Notes: generated by a model not told the origin, from the letters alone. Positions 37,101-48,646 are shown, counted from the stretch's first letter. The stretch is 64,000 nucleotides of DNA from Scenedesmus sp. ARA3 (GCA_004335835.1 RWJK01001897.1:1-64000), one strand, 5' to 3'. Translations and numbers: made by a program.

Positions 37101-39284
37101 CACCGTAAGCAGCTCAGATGGGCTGCACCGTCCAGAGCTGCTGCGTGATAAGTTGGTGACATTGGTGTTGCTGACAGCAGCATGCGTGGCGGGCGCCCAG
37201 GAAATGGTGTGCTTTGATGCTGCTTAGCATGGGTGACACATGTGTTGCAGACTTGCGATGCCATGCCATGCCGTGCACAGTGTGCCGGTAGAGTTGATAG
37301 CATGCTGCTTGCCTGGCCGCAGTGGCTGGACTGTGCCTGGCAAGTGTCTGGGGGCTGAGTCAAAGGCAGGCGTGTGCTGCGCACGCGTTTGTTGCAGCTG
37401 TGTGCTGTGCAGCTGAGGCAGCAGCGCTTGCAGGTGCAGCCAGCCTCTGTGTTGTTACCTTTTGTGATACCATCTACATTTCATACATGTCTCCATTTCA
37501 TGTTGCTTTTCATGTGTTGATCGTACATCCCTGCAGGAGTCGCCCCGCTGGCAGGCGGTGCTGCGCTTCTTGGCTGCCGTACAAGCATCGTTCAACCATC
37601 TTGTGCTGCATGCCGCTTTTGCAACAGGGTGTCTTGCTCACTTGCTGTCCGCTGCGTCCTGCAGGAGTCGGCCCGCTGGCAGGTGGTGCTGCGCGCCCTG
37701 GCTGCGCTAGAGGCAGTGCTGCAGCGCGGCAGCAACCAGGCCTGCGGCGAGGTGGCAGTCATGTTCCAGTCAGACCCCCAGCCCATCCGGGCCTGCCTGC
37801 AGTCCCCACAGCAGCAGGTGCAGGCCAGGGCAGCAGCAGTGCTGAAGCTGCTGCTGGGAGAGGACGTGGCTGTGCCAGCAGCAGCAGCAGCAAGCAGCAA
37901 AGCGGGCGGCAAGGCTAGCGCAGCTGCAGCAGCAGCAAAGGCGCCGGCAATGGACCTATTGATTGATGACAGTCCTTTGGAGCCAGCAGCAGCAGCAGCA
38001 GCAGCTCCACCGTCAGCAGCAGCTGGCATTGACCTGCTGGGTGACCTGTCGAGCCCAGCTGCAGTTGCACCAGCAGCAGCACCAGCAGCAGCAGCACCAG
38101 CCGCAGCCTCAGTGGATGCTCTGTTTGATGGCCTTGGCGTGTCTGCCGGCGCGCCAGCAGCAGCAACGCCAGCAGCAGCTGGTGGCGATGATATGTTTGG
38201 TGGCCTCACAGTCGCAGCACCTGTGCCAGGAGCAGCAGCAGCAGCACCTGCAGCAGCTGCTGCTGCTCCCAGCAAGCCAGCCCCACTGGATGACTTGCTG
38301 TCTGGTTTGGCAGTAGGCGGCAGCAGCAGCAGCCCTGCTGCTAATGGTAGCAGCGGCAACCTACTCTCCGGCTTCTCACCCGTCAAGCAGCAGCAGCAAC
38401 CGCAGCTGACGGGGATGCTGCCAATGCAGCAGCAGCACCAGCAGCAGGCGCTGCCAATGCAGCAGCCAGATCTGCTGGGTGACTTCAGTATGGCTGCAGG
38501 GCCGCAGCAGATGATGATGCAGCAGCAGCAGCTAGGCTTCGGCATGCAGCCACAGCTGCAGGTGAGTGTTGTTGGGTGGTGCTGCTGTGCTTGTTACATG
38601 TGTCTCACCTGGATTGTGCTTGTGACGCCAGAGTAACGTATGGTGTGATGCACGGTGCTACCGAGCTCCACCTTGCTCAGCGTCAGACGTGTCAGGGAAC
38701 ACAACATACACAAGCCACACGGCGCCGGCCACACAACAGGCATGTAAACACAAAGCTGCAGCACGGTGCTTTGAATGAATTCCACTGTAGCCTGCAGGCA
38801 GTTTTGCCGCAACATGCACATGGCTGATGGTTTAAAAAGTGGAGATGTGCCTCCTACCTGCCATATTGAGCAGCGCCTTCCTTGCACGCCCAGCTTGCGA
38901 GTGCTGGCATCTGAGTGATGCTGGTCAGCGAGTCCATTTGAGGTGCGCTGACGCTTCTGCGATGCCCTGTGTACTGCTTTGCAGGTGAACGGGCTTCAGC
39001 AGCAGCAGCAGCAGCAGCAGCACTTCGGCATGCCTGGCCTCGGCATGCAGCAGCAGCAGCAACCACAGCAGCAATGGGGCATGCCAACAATGGCAGCTGG
39101 CGCCTTCCCACAGCAGCAGCAGCACGGCATGCACATGCACAGCGGCAGCAGCGGTGGCGCAGCTGCGGGCAGCAGTGCTTGGAAGGGGCATGATGATGTG
39201 TCCAATCTGATGCGTCAGGTTGGGCACGGCGGGAAGTATGACCCAGCATTTGACTTTGTGTCAGATGAGTTCAAGAAGCACTGA
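34115..39284 (+). CDS. Tepsin/MTV1-like ENTH-domain protein, AP-4/clathrin adaptor accessory
   Basis: Exons: 34115-34195, 34273-34386, 34465-34547, 34946-35090, 35493-35786, 36126-36224, 36596-36745, 37665-38561, 38985-39284, giving 720 residues with all phases closing. The ENTH domain covers about residues 1-140 (YLLDEIADMA, SPVVKFKALRIIKHLC, FQRCMQRNS.AVRELIHWRG and DPFKGD.PNARVREFSKDVV), the order seen in plant MTV1 and animal tepsin. A second helical domain (residues about 325-390, WQVVLRALAALEAV) is consistent with the VHS-like domain of tepsin. The Ala/Gln-rich tail holds LFDGLGV (475-481), which fits the known AP-4 ear-binding pattern LFxG[ML]x[LV], plus the near match MFGGLTV (499-505). 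Such proteins act in TGN-to-vacuole sorting. Five exon edges are duplicated in introns. Confidence 0.9.
35150..35430 (+). repeat. Duplicated edges of tepsin exon 4 (donor) and exon 5 (acceptor)
   Basis: Bases about 35155-35220 repeat the end of exon 4 (FNSAP.T.T.NTLAA) with its GTATGT donor, but the last codon is TAG instead of CAG. Bases about 35350-35425 repeat the acceptor and start of exon 5 (GGCAAGATCCAGGGC...). Both lie in the intron between the two exons. Confidence 0.85.
36465..37165 (+). repeat. Duplicated edges of tepsin exon 7 on both sides
   Basis: Bases about 36468-36530 repeat the acceptor and first codons of exon 7 (GTGCTTGGCAGTGAGGAGAG), upstream of the true exon at 36596. 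Bases about 37065-37155 are a decayed copy of its 3' end (TFVDT.SSMDGL..AELLR in the true exon) with a GTGAC donor-like end, downstream of 36745. Confidence 0.8.
37525..37710 (+). repeat. Two copies of the tepsin exon 8 acceptor edge
   Basis: CTGCAGGAGTCG.CCCGCTGG and about 45 following bases occur at 37532-37580 and again at the true exon start (37665). The upstream copy diverges after LAA. Confidence 0.85.
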
Positions 39285-39933
39285 GCAGAAGGTGCTGCTG
39301 GGGTGGCTATAGGCCATTGATTATCATGATCATAAACGTATCGCGGTGTCAGCACAGAACTGGCCAGCGGGAAGGCAGCGTGTGTGTTTGTCTGCAGTGG
39401 ATGGTGTGCTGGGAGCTGGTGTGCCGCCTGGTTGCCAAGCTGTGAGGGGCTGGAAGCATTCATACTGTTGATATTTCGATCTGTAGGTTTCGGGACGTTG
39501 CTGGAAGCAATTGATGCTGCAGGTTGCCTGGACTGGGCCGTAGGGTGTCGCCCATTTGCTGTTGTCCTCCATTTGGTGTTTGGCGGCCAGGCTTGCGTGA
39601 CAGATGCAATGCATTGAACTCGGTAACTTGGTGCCTGTGCGTGGTTGCCATGAGGCACCTTTGTACATCCAGCAGCGGGAAGTGACCCACGTGGTGCTGT
39701 CGAGAACTGCAGACATGAACCCGATCTGGTTTTTATATAATCGCATGCTTGTTCATGAGTTTTGCAGCAGCTTGTCTCATCTAGCTGCTGTTACCAACAC
39801 GGATTGATCGGGCCTGCTGCGGTTCAGTGGACCCTCACCTGCGAGCAAAATTGTACTAGGCTCGCCAATTGGCCGGAGTGCGCACCTTCCCTGACCTGAT
39901 CTATCGCCCGCTGCTTCCTATTAGCCTGGCACC
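39285..39933. other. Intergenic region, tepsin to petM
   Basis: This holds the 3' flank of the tepsin gene and the petM promoter. No gene is visible. Confidence 0.5.
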
Positions 39934-40947
39934 ATGGCCCTGTCACTGAAGTCAGCAGCAGTCTGCAGCAGCGCCACCGCTCGTGTGAGCGTGGCCAGGC
40001 CAGCCCTGGTTGCTGCCCCTAGGCCAGCTGTGAGCAGGTGTGTACAGCACCGGAGCGCGCGCTGCTGCAATGCGGGCGTGCTGGCGAGCGGGTGTCTCCG
40101 TTGGCGATTGTCAGAGCTCTGCTCTCCTAGCAACGCAGCACCAGCGGATCCGGGCGCTGCAGCCACGAAATGCGTAGCTAAGTATCATATGTATCGATGT
40201 GTGCAGGGCTGCTCCCAAGCAGATCGCCAACAAGCGCGATGTGACCTCAAGGGTGCTGCCCATGGAGGTTGCCATGGTGGCTGATGAGGGAGCGTTCATT
40301 GGTGGCGTGGCTCTGACCATGACTGCCATCACTCTGCTGGTGAGCAGCAGAGCAGGGCAGCTGTGCATCAGAGCCCTGAGCAGGGCTAGGAACAGCGGGA
40401 GCAGTGGCAGTAGTGGGTATGTAGCTTGCAGGAGCAGTGGCAGGGGCAGGGGCGCAAGCATTGGCCAGCTGCTTGGTCTGGACAACAGCCGTTATGTGTC
40501 TGTTTGTTGTTGAGGCGGCCAGCTCTGGAGCAACATTGTTGCAGGGCTGTTCAATGTCAGTTGTGGCAGTGTCGTGCAGTGGACTGGTGGAAACGGCAGA
40601 CAAGCAGTTGGCTGCCTGCAGCAAACACCAGAGCTATGATTGCTAAACATCAGCAAGCAGCTGAAGCTACAGAATGCTGAGGCATATAGCTCTAGAAGAA
40701 CGCAACCAGCAGCACACAGCATGTTGCTGTGCAGCCTGTGGCACTGAGTACCTACTGCTTGCGCAGCATCCTGCAAGGCAGGCATGTTGAGGTTCGACCA
40801 TCAATCACCCGTTGGGTTTACCATTTCCTTGGGTCGTCCTGTGCTCTGACTGTCTTTCTGGCTTGCGCATCTTCTGCTGTGCAGGGTCTGGCAATCGGCT
40901 TTGTGCTGCTGCGCGTGGAGGGCCTGGTTGAGGAGGGCAAGCTGTAA
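39934..40947 (+). CDS. petM: Cytochrome b6f complex subunit 7 precursor
   Basis: Exons 39934-40037, 40207-40339 and 40885-40947 give 99 residues with all phases closing. PetM is a small single-span subunit of the thylakoid cytochrome b6f complex. The N-terminal part (MALSLKSAAVCSSATARVSV, rich in Ser, Ala, Arg and Val) is a chloroplast transit peptide. The mature region reads ADEGAFIGGVALTMTAITLL and then GLAIGFVLLRVEGLVEEGKL, very close to green-algal PetM, with one transmembrane helix and an acidic tail. The last intron (40340-40884) splits the transmembrane helix. Precursor length fits the family. Confidence 0.95.
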
Positions 40948-42908
40948 GCAGCTGCAGCAGCAGCAGCAACAACAGCATTTTCTCTCTCTAGACCATATGT
41001 TTGTGGTATTCTTGGTACGGATGGGCACTCAGCAGCAGCAGCAGCAGTGGTGCTTGCTCGTAGCGTAGCATGCAGGCTCACAGCAGGGAGGCAGTGGCAG
41101 GTTGCAGCACCCTGCAGCGCCACTCGCGTGCCTGGCGGCAACAGCAGCGGCTGTAGCTGCTGCACACAAAGCAGCAGCTTGCAGCATGCGCTGGCGGCGC
41201 TTTTGCTCAGCGGTGTTTGTGTTTGTGGGAGCACTTGTCAGGTGCAGCAGCAGCAGCAACACGGTGCGCTGCAGGCCTGTCGCCAATCTGTGTGCTCAGT
41301 GTGGCCCACGCCTACTGGTATTGGGTTGTCATAACATTGTTACAGCAGTATGATGCGTGTCATACGTGTGTGAGTGACGGTTGTCGCACCGGGTTGTGTA
41401 CAGTGTTAACAAACAGGTAATCAATCGGTGGCTCTGAGCAACACTTTAACCGGCTGTGTCCCATTGCATGCAGCTGACCTGTATGCTCAACTGTATTGCT
41501 GACCATAGTCAATCCTCGACACTCAGCAAGTTGTGACTTGCTCTGGTGCAGTTGATCTGCAATGAAGATCAGCAGCTGCTGCTCATATTACCAGTTCTAG
41601 TATTACCTGCATTCAAAACAAACCCAGGTCAGTGCCGCCCTCAGTAGCCACGATGGCCTGGGGGCCAACGGCACTGACGGTCTTCTGCTCCTTTGTAGTC
41701 AGAGGTAGTCCTGCTGCTGTGTTGTCATTAACATCCTCAGTCTGTCACCTCCAGCAAAAGCGTTTACAGTAGACATTTTCCTCGCAAAAAAGCAGGAGCA
41801 GCAGCAGTGGTTATAGTACAGGTGTAGGCAGGGGGGATGCATGTATGCCTGAACGTCATTTGATCGTTTACTGCTGCAGTGATAGGTTGCTGAACTGTGT
41901 TGTTTGTATGTTTTCATGTCTTCCTTGTTCAGACAACGGGCCTGTTGAAGCTCCCCATTGGTACCATCTAGCTGCAGCTGGCGTTGTCTGGAGGGTCCGC
42001 ATTCTAGAAATGTGAGGCACGATGAGGCGGACGAGCGGCTGAAGAACACACACAGTAAAAGAACAGCCCACAACATTGAAGTTGAAGTAGCCATGCTGGT
42101 CCTGGGGGGCCCCTTCTTGCTATGTGAGTACGCATTATGTTGCATGCAATGATTGACCTGTAATGATTGACCTGCTTGCACGTTGTACCAATTATATACA
42201 TATTACCAGGCCTCAGGCCACCAGGCTCGTGTCACTCTGCTGGCTGGTGCCGCAAAATAATGAACTTGCAGCACCTGTGCACCTTTTGACTCGACAAATG
42301 ACACCTGCTGGCAGAAATAGGTCGTTAAAGCGAAGCCCTCGTGCTAGAAGAAACTTGCGCAGGGCGCAATGACCTGGCTGAGAGACAGCAGGGTTGATGG
42401 CACTGGTGCCACTGGTTACACGGTGGTTTAAAAGGGACACAACGATTCGGCTGTCGAGTGTACGTTGCCGTTTATACAGATGTCCGGGCCAGAATAATCG
42501 CACCCGCTGGTCTGCGCGTCGACTTCGTTCCGTGCTGTTCAAACGATCACAGTGCATTGTGTCAACAACGTTCACCGCACGCTTGCGGACAAAACTAAAG
42601 CAAGTTGGTGCTTCCTCATGGCCAGGGTAGGCATGCAAACTTTCAGCATACGAGCAGCAACAGCAGGAGCAGCAGCAAAAGCAGCAGGCTGCAGCTGGTG
42701 CACGAGCCCTTTTGGTGCTCCCCTCTAGCATTGCTTGCGACCCTTCAAGCATGTGATGTTCGATTAATATAACAGCTGAGGGCTTCTGACGCCGTTGAGA
42801 AGTCTATTGGTGGCAGCCCTGTTTGCTGCGTTCCCTGCTACCAGCATACTGCTGATAGCACGACCTCCTTAGCTCCATGCTCACAACAAAAACTGTCAAC
42901 TCTTGCAG
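40948..42908. other. Intergenic region, petM to F-box/LRR gene
   Basis: No complete gene is visible. The first exon of the F-box/LRR gene should lie near the right end but could not be fixed. A possible isolated minus-strand exon at 41635-41697 is listed separately. Confidence 0.4.
41635..41697 (-). other. Possible terminal exon of an unrecognised minus-strand gene
   Basis: Read leftward, an AG acceptor-like site is followed by an open frame ending in VGPQAIVATEGGTDLGLF and a TGA stop. The composition is unlike the surrounding repeats and looks coding. I found no upstream exon and do not recognise the protein, so this may be chance. Confidence 0.2.
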
Positions 42909-43383
42909 GAACAGGAACTGCTTAAGCAGCTGCCACAGCTGCCGCCAGATGTGCTGCCGAAGGTGTTGGCGTTTGTCCCGCTACAGCAGCGCCTGAGCAG
43001 CTGCAGCCTAGCCAGCCGCAGCATGCGCGCAGCAGCAGCAGCAGCCACGCACGAGATACAGCTGCCAACCTTGAGACATCAGGCCACAGCAGATGCGCTG
43101 TGCGCTTGGCTGCAGCAGCATGGCGGCCAGGCAGTGACGCGCCTCGAGATAAAAGCGCCTTATTACTTAGGGGAGGATGTGTCGGATCGCCATGTAGTAC
43201 AGCTACCCCTGCCTTGGCAGCAACTGAATCAGCTGCAGCACGTGGGGCTGGAAGGTGGCCCTGGGCTGCTGCTTGGACTGCAGGGCACCACAGCCGCACG
43301 CCTTAGCCCCCAGCAGCAGCAGCAGCAGCAGCCCGCTGCTGCGGGGTCGAGCAAGGGCATTATGACACGGCGCGCCGCCGCCG

Positions 43384-43433
<50 letters not shown>

Positions 43434-45673
43434 GAGGGTTGCATCGGCGCCTCGCTAGGTGCACTCACAGCGCTCACGAGCCTCCAGATCTCCTGCACGC
43501 TACCTATCAGCTACAGCGTCACCCGCTGGGTGACCAGCCAGCTGCAGCACCTGACGCTGCTACGCAGCTTGGAGCTCGGCTCAATGTCGCGTGCCAGCAG
43601 TAGCATGCTCGAGTACCCGGCCGAGGATAATGCCGCTTTGGGTGACGTGCTTGGGCAGCTGGTGCTGCTAACACGCCTTGAAGTGTCAATGGATGTAGAC
43701 GGCAGGGCGTTGGCAGCTGCTAGCAACTTGCAGCAGCTGCAGGAGCTCAGGATTGCTCATGTAGGCAGCACAGAGCAGCCGCTGAAGCTGCAGAACCTGC
43801 CCTGCAGCCTAACCAATCTCTGCCTAGATCAGGGCGTGTTGAATAGCACGATTGACAGCAGCTGGGAGATGCCAGAGCTTCAGCAGCTCGCAGTATCTGA
43901 ATGGGAGGGCAGAGGGTTCAAGCCGGAGGTATTAGCACGCATGCCGCAGCTGCGCCAGCTTGATGTCAGTATGGAGACCCTGAAGGAGGATTGGGGTATC
44001 AGCGATCTTACTGCTGTGCTGCCGCAGCTGCAGCAGCTGCAGCGGCTAGAGCTGTACGGCATGCAGTCCTGGCCGGAAGTTGAGGCTGCCAGTGCTGCTT
44101 GGGAAGCAGCAGGCACTGCAGCAACGTGTGCAGCACTCAATGCTGCGGCAGCAGCAGCTGCTGCCAGCTGCGCAGGGCTGACGGCCAGCACGCAGCTGAC
44201 AGCTCTGCAGCTTCAGGATTGCTGGCTGCCTGTTCGGCCCCTGTCCCACATGTTTCCTGCAAGCCGGCTGCTGCCTTTCCTGCAAGTGCTGGACGTCAGC
44301 TGCAGCGAAGATTACTCGCAGGAGTTGGAGTTCCACACAGATGACGACGATACCAATGATATCAGGCGCAGGAGTCTGCAGCTCAAGCCGCGGCAGCTGG
44401 CGCAGGTGGTGGGCTGCTGCCCCAACTTGCAGGAACTGTCCACGCTGTGGGCAGATGGCGGCATGGGGCCTAGTGAGATGCAGCAGCTGCTGACGCTGAG
44501 CAAGCTGACCCGGCTCGGTGTTGCTGGCTGTGACTGGGATGATGAGGCTGCGGGGAGAGCACTGGCTCAGCTAACAGGTGGGCGGCTGGCTGGCTGGCTG
44601 GCCGGGTGTTGGAATGGTTGGCACGCCTAATCTGTGTATCTGCGGGGTGATAAGACGTTGTCTTGTGGTGTGATTATTGGATCAGCCGGGGCCTCGCAGC
44701 TGATCTGATGATGGATGAGTGAATGACTAGCTGCTGCTGCTTGCGCTGCTGCTGCTGCTGCTGCTGCCAGGGCTGCAAGAGCTGCGCATCATGGCTGCCA
44801 GCAAGCTAACAGCTGGGGGCCTGGCGTGCCTCACTGCACTGAAGCGGCTGAGCTACCTGGCTGTGTGGGGCTCCAAGCTCAGCTTCAGTGACAAAAGTAA
44901 CAGCACAACTGGCAGCAGGAACAGCGACAGTGAGGATGGCAGCAAAGCGGCAGAGTACCAGGATGTGACGCTGACCAACAGGGTGAGAGTTTGTAGAGTA
45001 TGGAGGTGCTGAAACGAGCTGGCATGGCTAGCAGTGCAAAGCCAGGTACTGCAGCCGCTGTAGTGAAGGGCCAGTTGCGCATGTGTTTACAACATGCACA
45101 ACCAGCAGCAGCAGCAGTAGCAGCAGCAGCATGATGCAGCATGCAACATCATCAACACCAGGGTATGTCTGCATCGCGGGGCTGGTTGCTGCAACGTCCT
45201 TTAGCACATGCTCCAGGAAGACGCTGCATTTGTGAATGCATGCCCTGCATGTCCGACATGAGTCATGCCAGTGGCATATTATGTGGCACGTCAACCACTG
45301 GCTGGTTCTCTGCGTTCGAAGCTATAAAATAACAGCTGCTATCTGCACTGGGGTTGCTGTGTGTGCTTGCTGCCAGGGCTCCTTCCTGCCGGTGCAGCTG
45401 CAGCTGTTGAAGAAGTGCCGCAGCAGCTTCCAGGGACTCTCCGTTATGTGTGAGCACGCACAGCAGCAAGCTGAGCTGAGGGGTTGGGAGCTGGCACGCA
45501 CAGAAGAAACCCTGCGGCTGCAGAATGCACACCTGCAGGCAGTGCAGCAGCAGCTTGTTGATACACAGCAACAGCTGGCTAGCAGTCAGAGAGAGCTGCA
45601 GGCAGCACGGCAGCAGCTGCAGCAGCAGGGGCAGCAGCCACCCACAGGCAGCACCGAAGTGCTGTTGGGATGA
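42909..45673 (+). CDS. F-box/leucine-rich-repeat protein with C-terminal coiled coil (first exon not found)
   Basis: Exons 42909-44577, 44771-44982 and 45377-45673 join in frame (725 residues). An acceptor (TCTTGCAG) directly precedes 42909, so a short first exon with the start codon lies upstream. The N-terminus LPQLPPDVLPKVLAFVPLQQ with the following SSCSLASRSMRAAA is F-box-like. Then come irregular leucine-rich repeats (TALTSLQIS, LLRSLELGS, LQQLQELRIAH, LPQLQQLQRLELYG), interrupted by a polyA run at 43386-43430. The last exon is Gln-rich and coiled-coil-like (QAVQQQLVDTQQQLASSQRE). F-box/LRR proteins are SCF ubiquitin-ligase substrate receptors, but the match here is to the architecture only. 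A truncated relative lies at 50233. Confidence 0.75.
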
Positions 45674-46318
45674 GCCTGTCATTGGCTGCTGAACCGGGCG
45701 GGTGTAGTTGTGTAATTGTTAGATTGTGTTTCTCTGTGGGAGATCATGGGGCATGGCATGGTTGGTGATGCAGCGGGAGACTGTGGTTGTCACGTGACAG
45801 ATTGATGTGTGGTGATGCTGTCATCACAAAGGAAGCATGGGTGCTACATGTAGGCATGTGTTCGAGGTTCGCACATTTTATGTGAAATTCTGCTAGATCG
45901 ACTGTCTGTAATTATTCGTGGTGCTGTTGAGCAGGCAACCTTGGATTTTCTCAGTGGTTCATGCTGCAGGTTGTGAGTCAGAGCTGATCGTGTGCATGTG
46001 CTTACCTTTTCAGTCAATCTTTGCAAATCCTCCAGCGTCGATGCTTTCAGCTGAAAACTTCAGTGGCGGGATCACCACCGCACGAGTTCCGGTTCGAAGC
46101 TGCTGCTCACGACGAACACGGTGAGAGACGGCACGGCTTCCATCATGACAACAGCATCTGATAGCGCCCAGAACGACGTGTAGGGCATCATATGGGTACC
46201 TCATCCTAGCAGCTGCTCGCCCCACTCGATTGATCTGGCTGGCATCTGCTTGAAGGAATCTTCATGCTGTTCTTACTTTTTTAACTGCCTGCCATCATCT
46301 CGGCAGGTCTGCACGGCC
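45674..46318. other. Intergenic region, F-box/LRR to LRR gene
   Basis: Nothing coding is recognised. An AG acceptor-like site (CTCGGCAG at 46299-46306) sits just before the chosen ATG of the next gene, so that gene may have a 5' UTR intron. Confidence 0.4.
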
Positions 46319-48490
46319 ATGGATAGAACCAATAGCTGCAGCAATGCTGCTTTCACTATGTTCAAGGACAACGACAGCAACAACTCTGCAAACAGCAGTC
46401 AGGCGCATGCAACAGCACCTGTGGCCAGCTGTAGCAGCATCCTCGACTACCGCCTGCTCAAGCCCCTGCTGCGCCACCCCAGCATCAGCCAGGACCAGCA
46501 AGCAATAGCAGCGCTGCTGCAGACATCAAAGCAGCTGCAGGTAGCAGTGGCAGAACTGCTGCCCGGGCAGCTGCCAGCGGTGCTGCATGCCAGGAAGCCA
46601 CAGCAGGCAGCGGCCTTTGCATCTTGGCTGCAGAAGCATGGCAGCTTGCTTCAAGCGCTAACTGTGCAGTGGGTAGGGGGCAATTGCTACTGTCTCAGCA
46701 ATGCCACCTGGCGACCTGCTGCTGAAGCAGCATTCATCGTGGCAGTGCAGGAAGCAGCAGCAGCTGGTCACCTGCAGGTGCAGTCCTTCACAATGCAGGG
46801 CAGCACGGCACGTAGCATTCTGCAGCACCTGCCGGCAGCGCACCTTACACAGCTTACAGCAGCAGCAGGCTTCTACGACAGCAACAGCATGGATGCAGTG
46901 CGGGCCTTGACAAACCTGCGCAGCCTCACCCTGCGTAGCGTCTTGCCGACTGCGCGCCGGGGAGTTCGCCGGGGGGCTCCTGCGGGAGCTCAAGTGACCG
47001 TCCATCGAGCGGTGACGCGCGCTGCGTCAGCGCTGGTGGCATTGCCTTTCTGGGCAGGCTTGCAGCAGCTCACGCGGCTGGACATCAGCCAAGTCAGGCC
47101 TGCACTGCTGCATGCCATGGCTGGGCAGCTGCCGCCGCAGCTGCAGCAGCTGCATGTGGGGCTCAATGCTGGTGGTGATGCCCGAGAGCTTGAGCTGCTC
47201 GCAAGCTGGCTGCAGCAGCATGGCCACATCGTCAGCAGTATGACAGTTGGCGGCACAAGGTGTGCTGGGCCTGGTTGGGCAGTTGCCTGGACTGCAGTGG
47301 CCGCAGCATTTCAGGCAGCAGAGGCAGCCGCGCCACCACCAGCTGCTGATGATGCAGCACCTGGCGGCAAGCGCTGGCAGCTGCAGTCTTTGAGCGTCGA
47401 CATGGGCGCAGATGAGACAGCAGCTGCGCTGCAGCAGCTGCTGCAGCACCTGCCAGCACATAGCTTGACGCAGCTTGGATGCTGCCTCAGCTGGGCAGGT
47501 GCAGGCCAGCTGCATGCACCTCCAGTCAATGAGCTGAGGAGGCTCACCGGCTTGTGCAGTCTGCACCTCAACATAGGCCACGATACCACCCAACAGACAG
47601 ACCAGCTGCTTGCGCCCTTATCAGCACTGCCGCAGCTGACAGAACTGCAGCTGCAAGGACGGCCAGTGGGCAGGGGCCAGCTGCAGCAGCTGCAGCTGCC
47701 ACGGCTGCAGCAGCTGCAGGCATATGTTGGCCGTGACATGGCTGGCAGGGCGGACCAGCTGCAGCTTGCACACCTCACAGCACTCACCCAGCTGCTGCTG
47801 CAGGATTACGGGCATCCCAGGTGCATGCTGGCGCCTGCCGAGCAGCTGCCGCCAAACCTGCAAACACTCCATTTGTACCATGGCGGGGATAGCGCCGGCC
47901 ACAACGATGGCAGCGATGGCAGCCTGCAGCCGCTGCTGGCACTCAGCCAGCTGCAGAGCTTTGAGCTGCGCATGCATTGCGGGGCACCACCAGCATCGGA
48001 GCTTGCGGCACTCAGCAGCATCAGCAGCTTGGCGGAAGTGAAGCTGGCATACCTGTGGCAAGACCTTAACGCAGGGCACATGATGGCACCACACCTCTGT
48101 GCGCCACTGACGGAAGCAGCTGCTGATGTTGCGGCGTCTGCGTGGCTTACCCTGCCGATGAAGTCCCTGCATTGGATCAGCTACCGCATGCCGGCTGCTG
48201 TCGTGCAGCTGGCGGGTGCTCTGCAGGGCCTGACATCACTGCAGCTGTCGACAAATTGTGAGGATGCGGACGATGGCCTGGTTCCTGCGCAGCTGGCTGC
48301 AATGCTGCAGCCGCTGACTGGGCTGCGGCAGCTGCAGCTGGCATGCAATATGTTCAAAGCGTTCTTCAGGGAGAGGGCTGGTGCTACTGCGTACAGTGTG
48401 GGCGAGGTGTCGGGCTATGAGTGTGATGCCGTGGCAGCGCTCCTGCAAGCCGCTTGCTCAGCAGTGCTGAGCCATCGGCGCCTTGCCTGA
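46319..48490 (+). CDS. Leucine-rich-repeat protein, relative of the F-box/LRR gene; 3' frameshift
   Basis: A single long exon from the ATG at 46319 (MDRTNSC) gives 723 residues. Leucine-rich repeats dominate: LQQLTRLDISQVRPALLHAM, LTQLGCCLSWAGAGQLHAP, LPQLTELQLQGRP and LTALTQLLLQDYG. The N-terminal LLKPLLRHPSISQDQQAIAA region resembles the helical head of algal F-box/LRR proteins. The frame closes at 48490 (SHRRLA), but the next frame continues at once with LPELSDVSVVLQMHLSEAAV and reaches a stop at 48644-48646. One extra base near 48475-48482 would explain this. The Arg-rich patch at about 46940-47030 is also unlike LRR sequence and may mark a compensated frameshift. Function unknown. Confidence 0.7.
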   Translation: MDRTNSCSNAAFTMFKDNDSNNSANSSQAHATAPVASCSSILDYRLLKPLLRHPSISQDQQAIAALLQTSKQLQVAVAELLPGQLPAVLHARKPQQAAAFASWLQKHGSLLQALTVQWVGGNCYCLSNATWRPAAEAAFIVAVQEAAAAGHLQVQSFTMQGSTARSILQHLPAAHLTQLTAAAGFYDSNSMDAVRALTNLRSLTLRSVLPTARRGVRRGAPAGAQVTVHRAVTRAASALVALPFWAGLQQLTRLDISQVRPALLHAMAGQLPPQLQQLHVGLNAGGDARELELLASWLQQHGHIVSSMTVGGTRCAGPGWAVAWTAVAAAFQAAEAAAPPPAADDAAPGGKRWQLQSLSVDMGADETAAALQQLLQHLPAHSLTQLGCCLSWAGAGQLHAPPVNELRRLTGLCSLHLNIGHDTTQQTDQLLAPLSALPQLTELQLQGRPVGRGQLQQLQLPRLQQLQAYVGRDMAGRADQLQLAHLTALTQLLLQDYGHPRCMLAPAEQLPPNLQTLHLYHGGDSAGHNDGSDGSLQPLLALSQLQSFELRMHCGAPPASELAALSSISSLAEVKLAYLWQDLNAGHMMAPHLCAPLTEAAADVAASAWLTLPMKSLHWISYRMPAAVVQLAGALQGLTSLQLSTNCEDADDGLVPAQLAAMLQPLTGLRQLQLACNMFKAFFRERAGATAYSVGEVSGYECDAVAALLQAACSAVLSHRRLA

Positions 48491-48646
48491 GCTGTCAGAT
48501 GTGAGCGTGGTGCTGCAGATGCATCTGTCAGAGGCAGCAGTGCATGCGCTGCGCAGAGTGAAACAGGAGCTGCTGCCGTGTTGGCTGGTGCTGCTGTTCA
48601 AGGTGGATGCGCGTCTGCTCACCATTGATCACACATCAAAGTGGTG

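Noticed and set aside
46070..46135. tRNA-like GGTTCGAAGC segment
   Set aside because: No cloverleaf arms could be paired around it.
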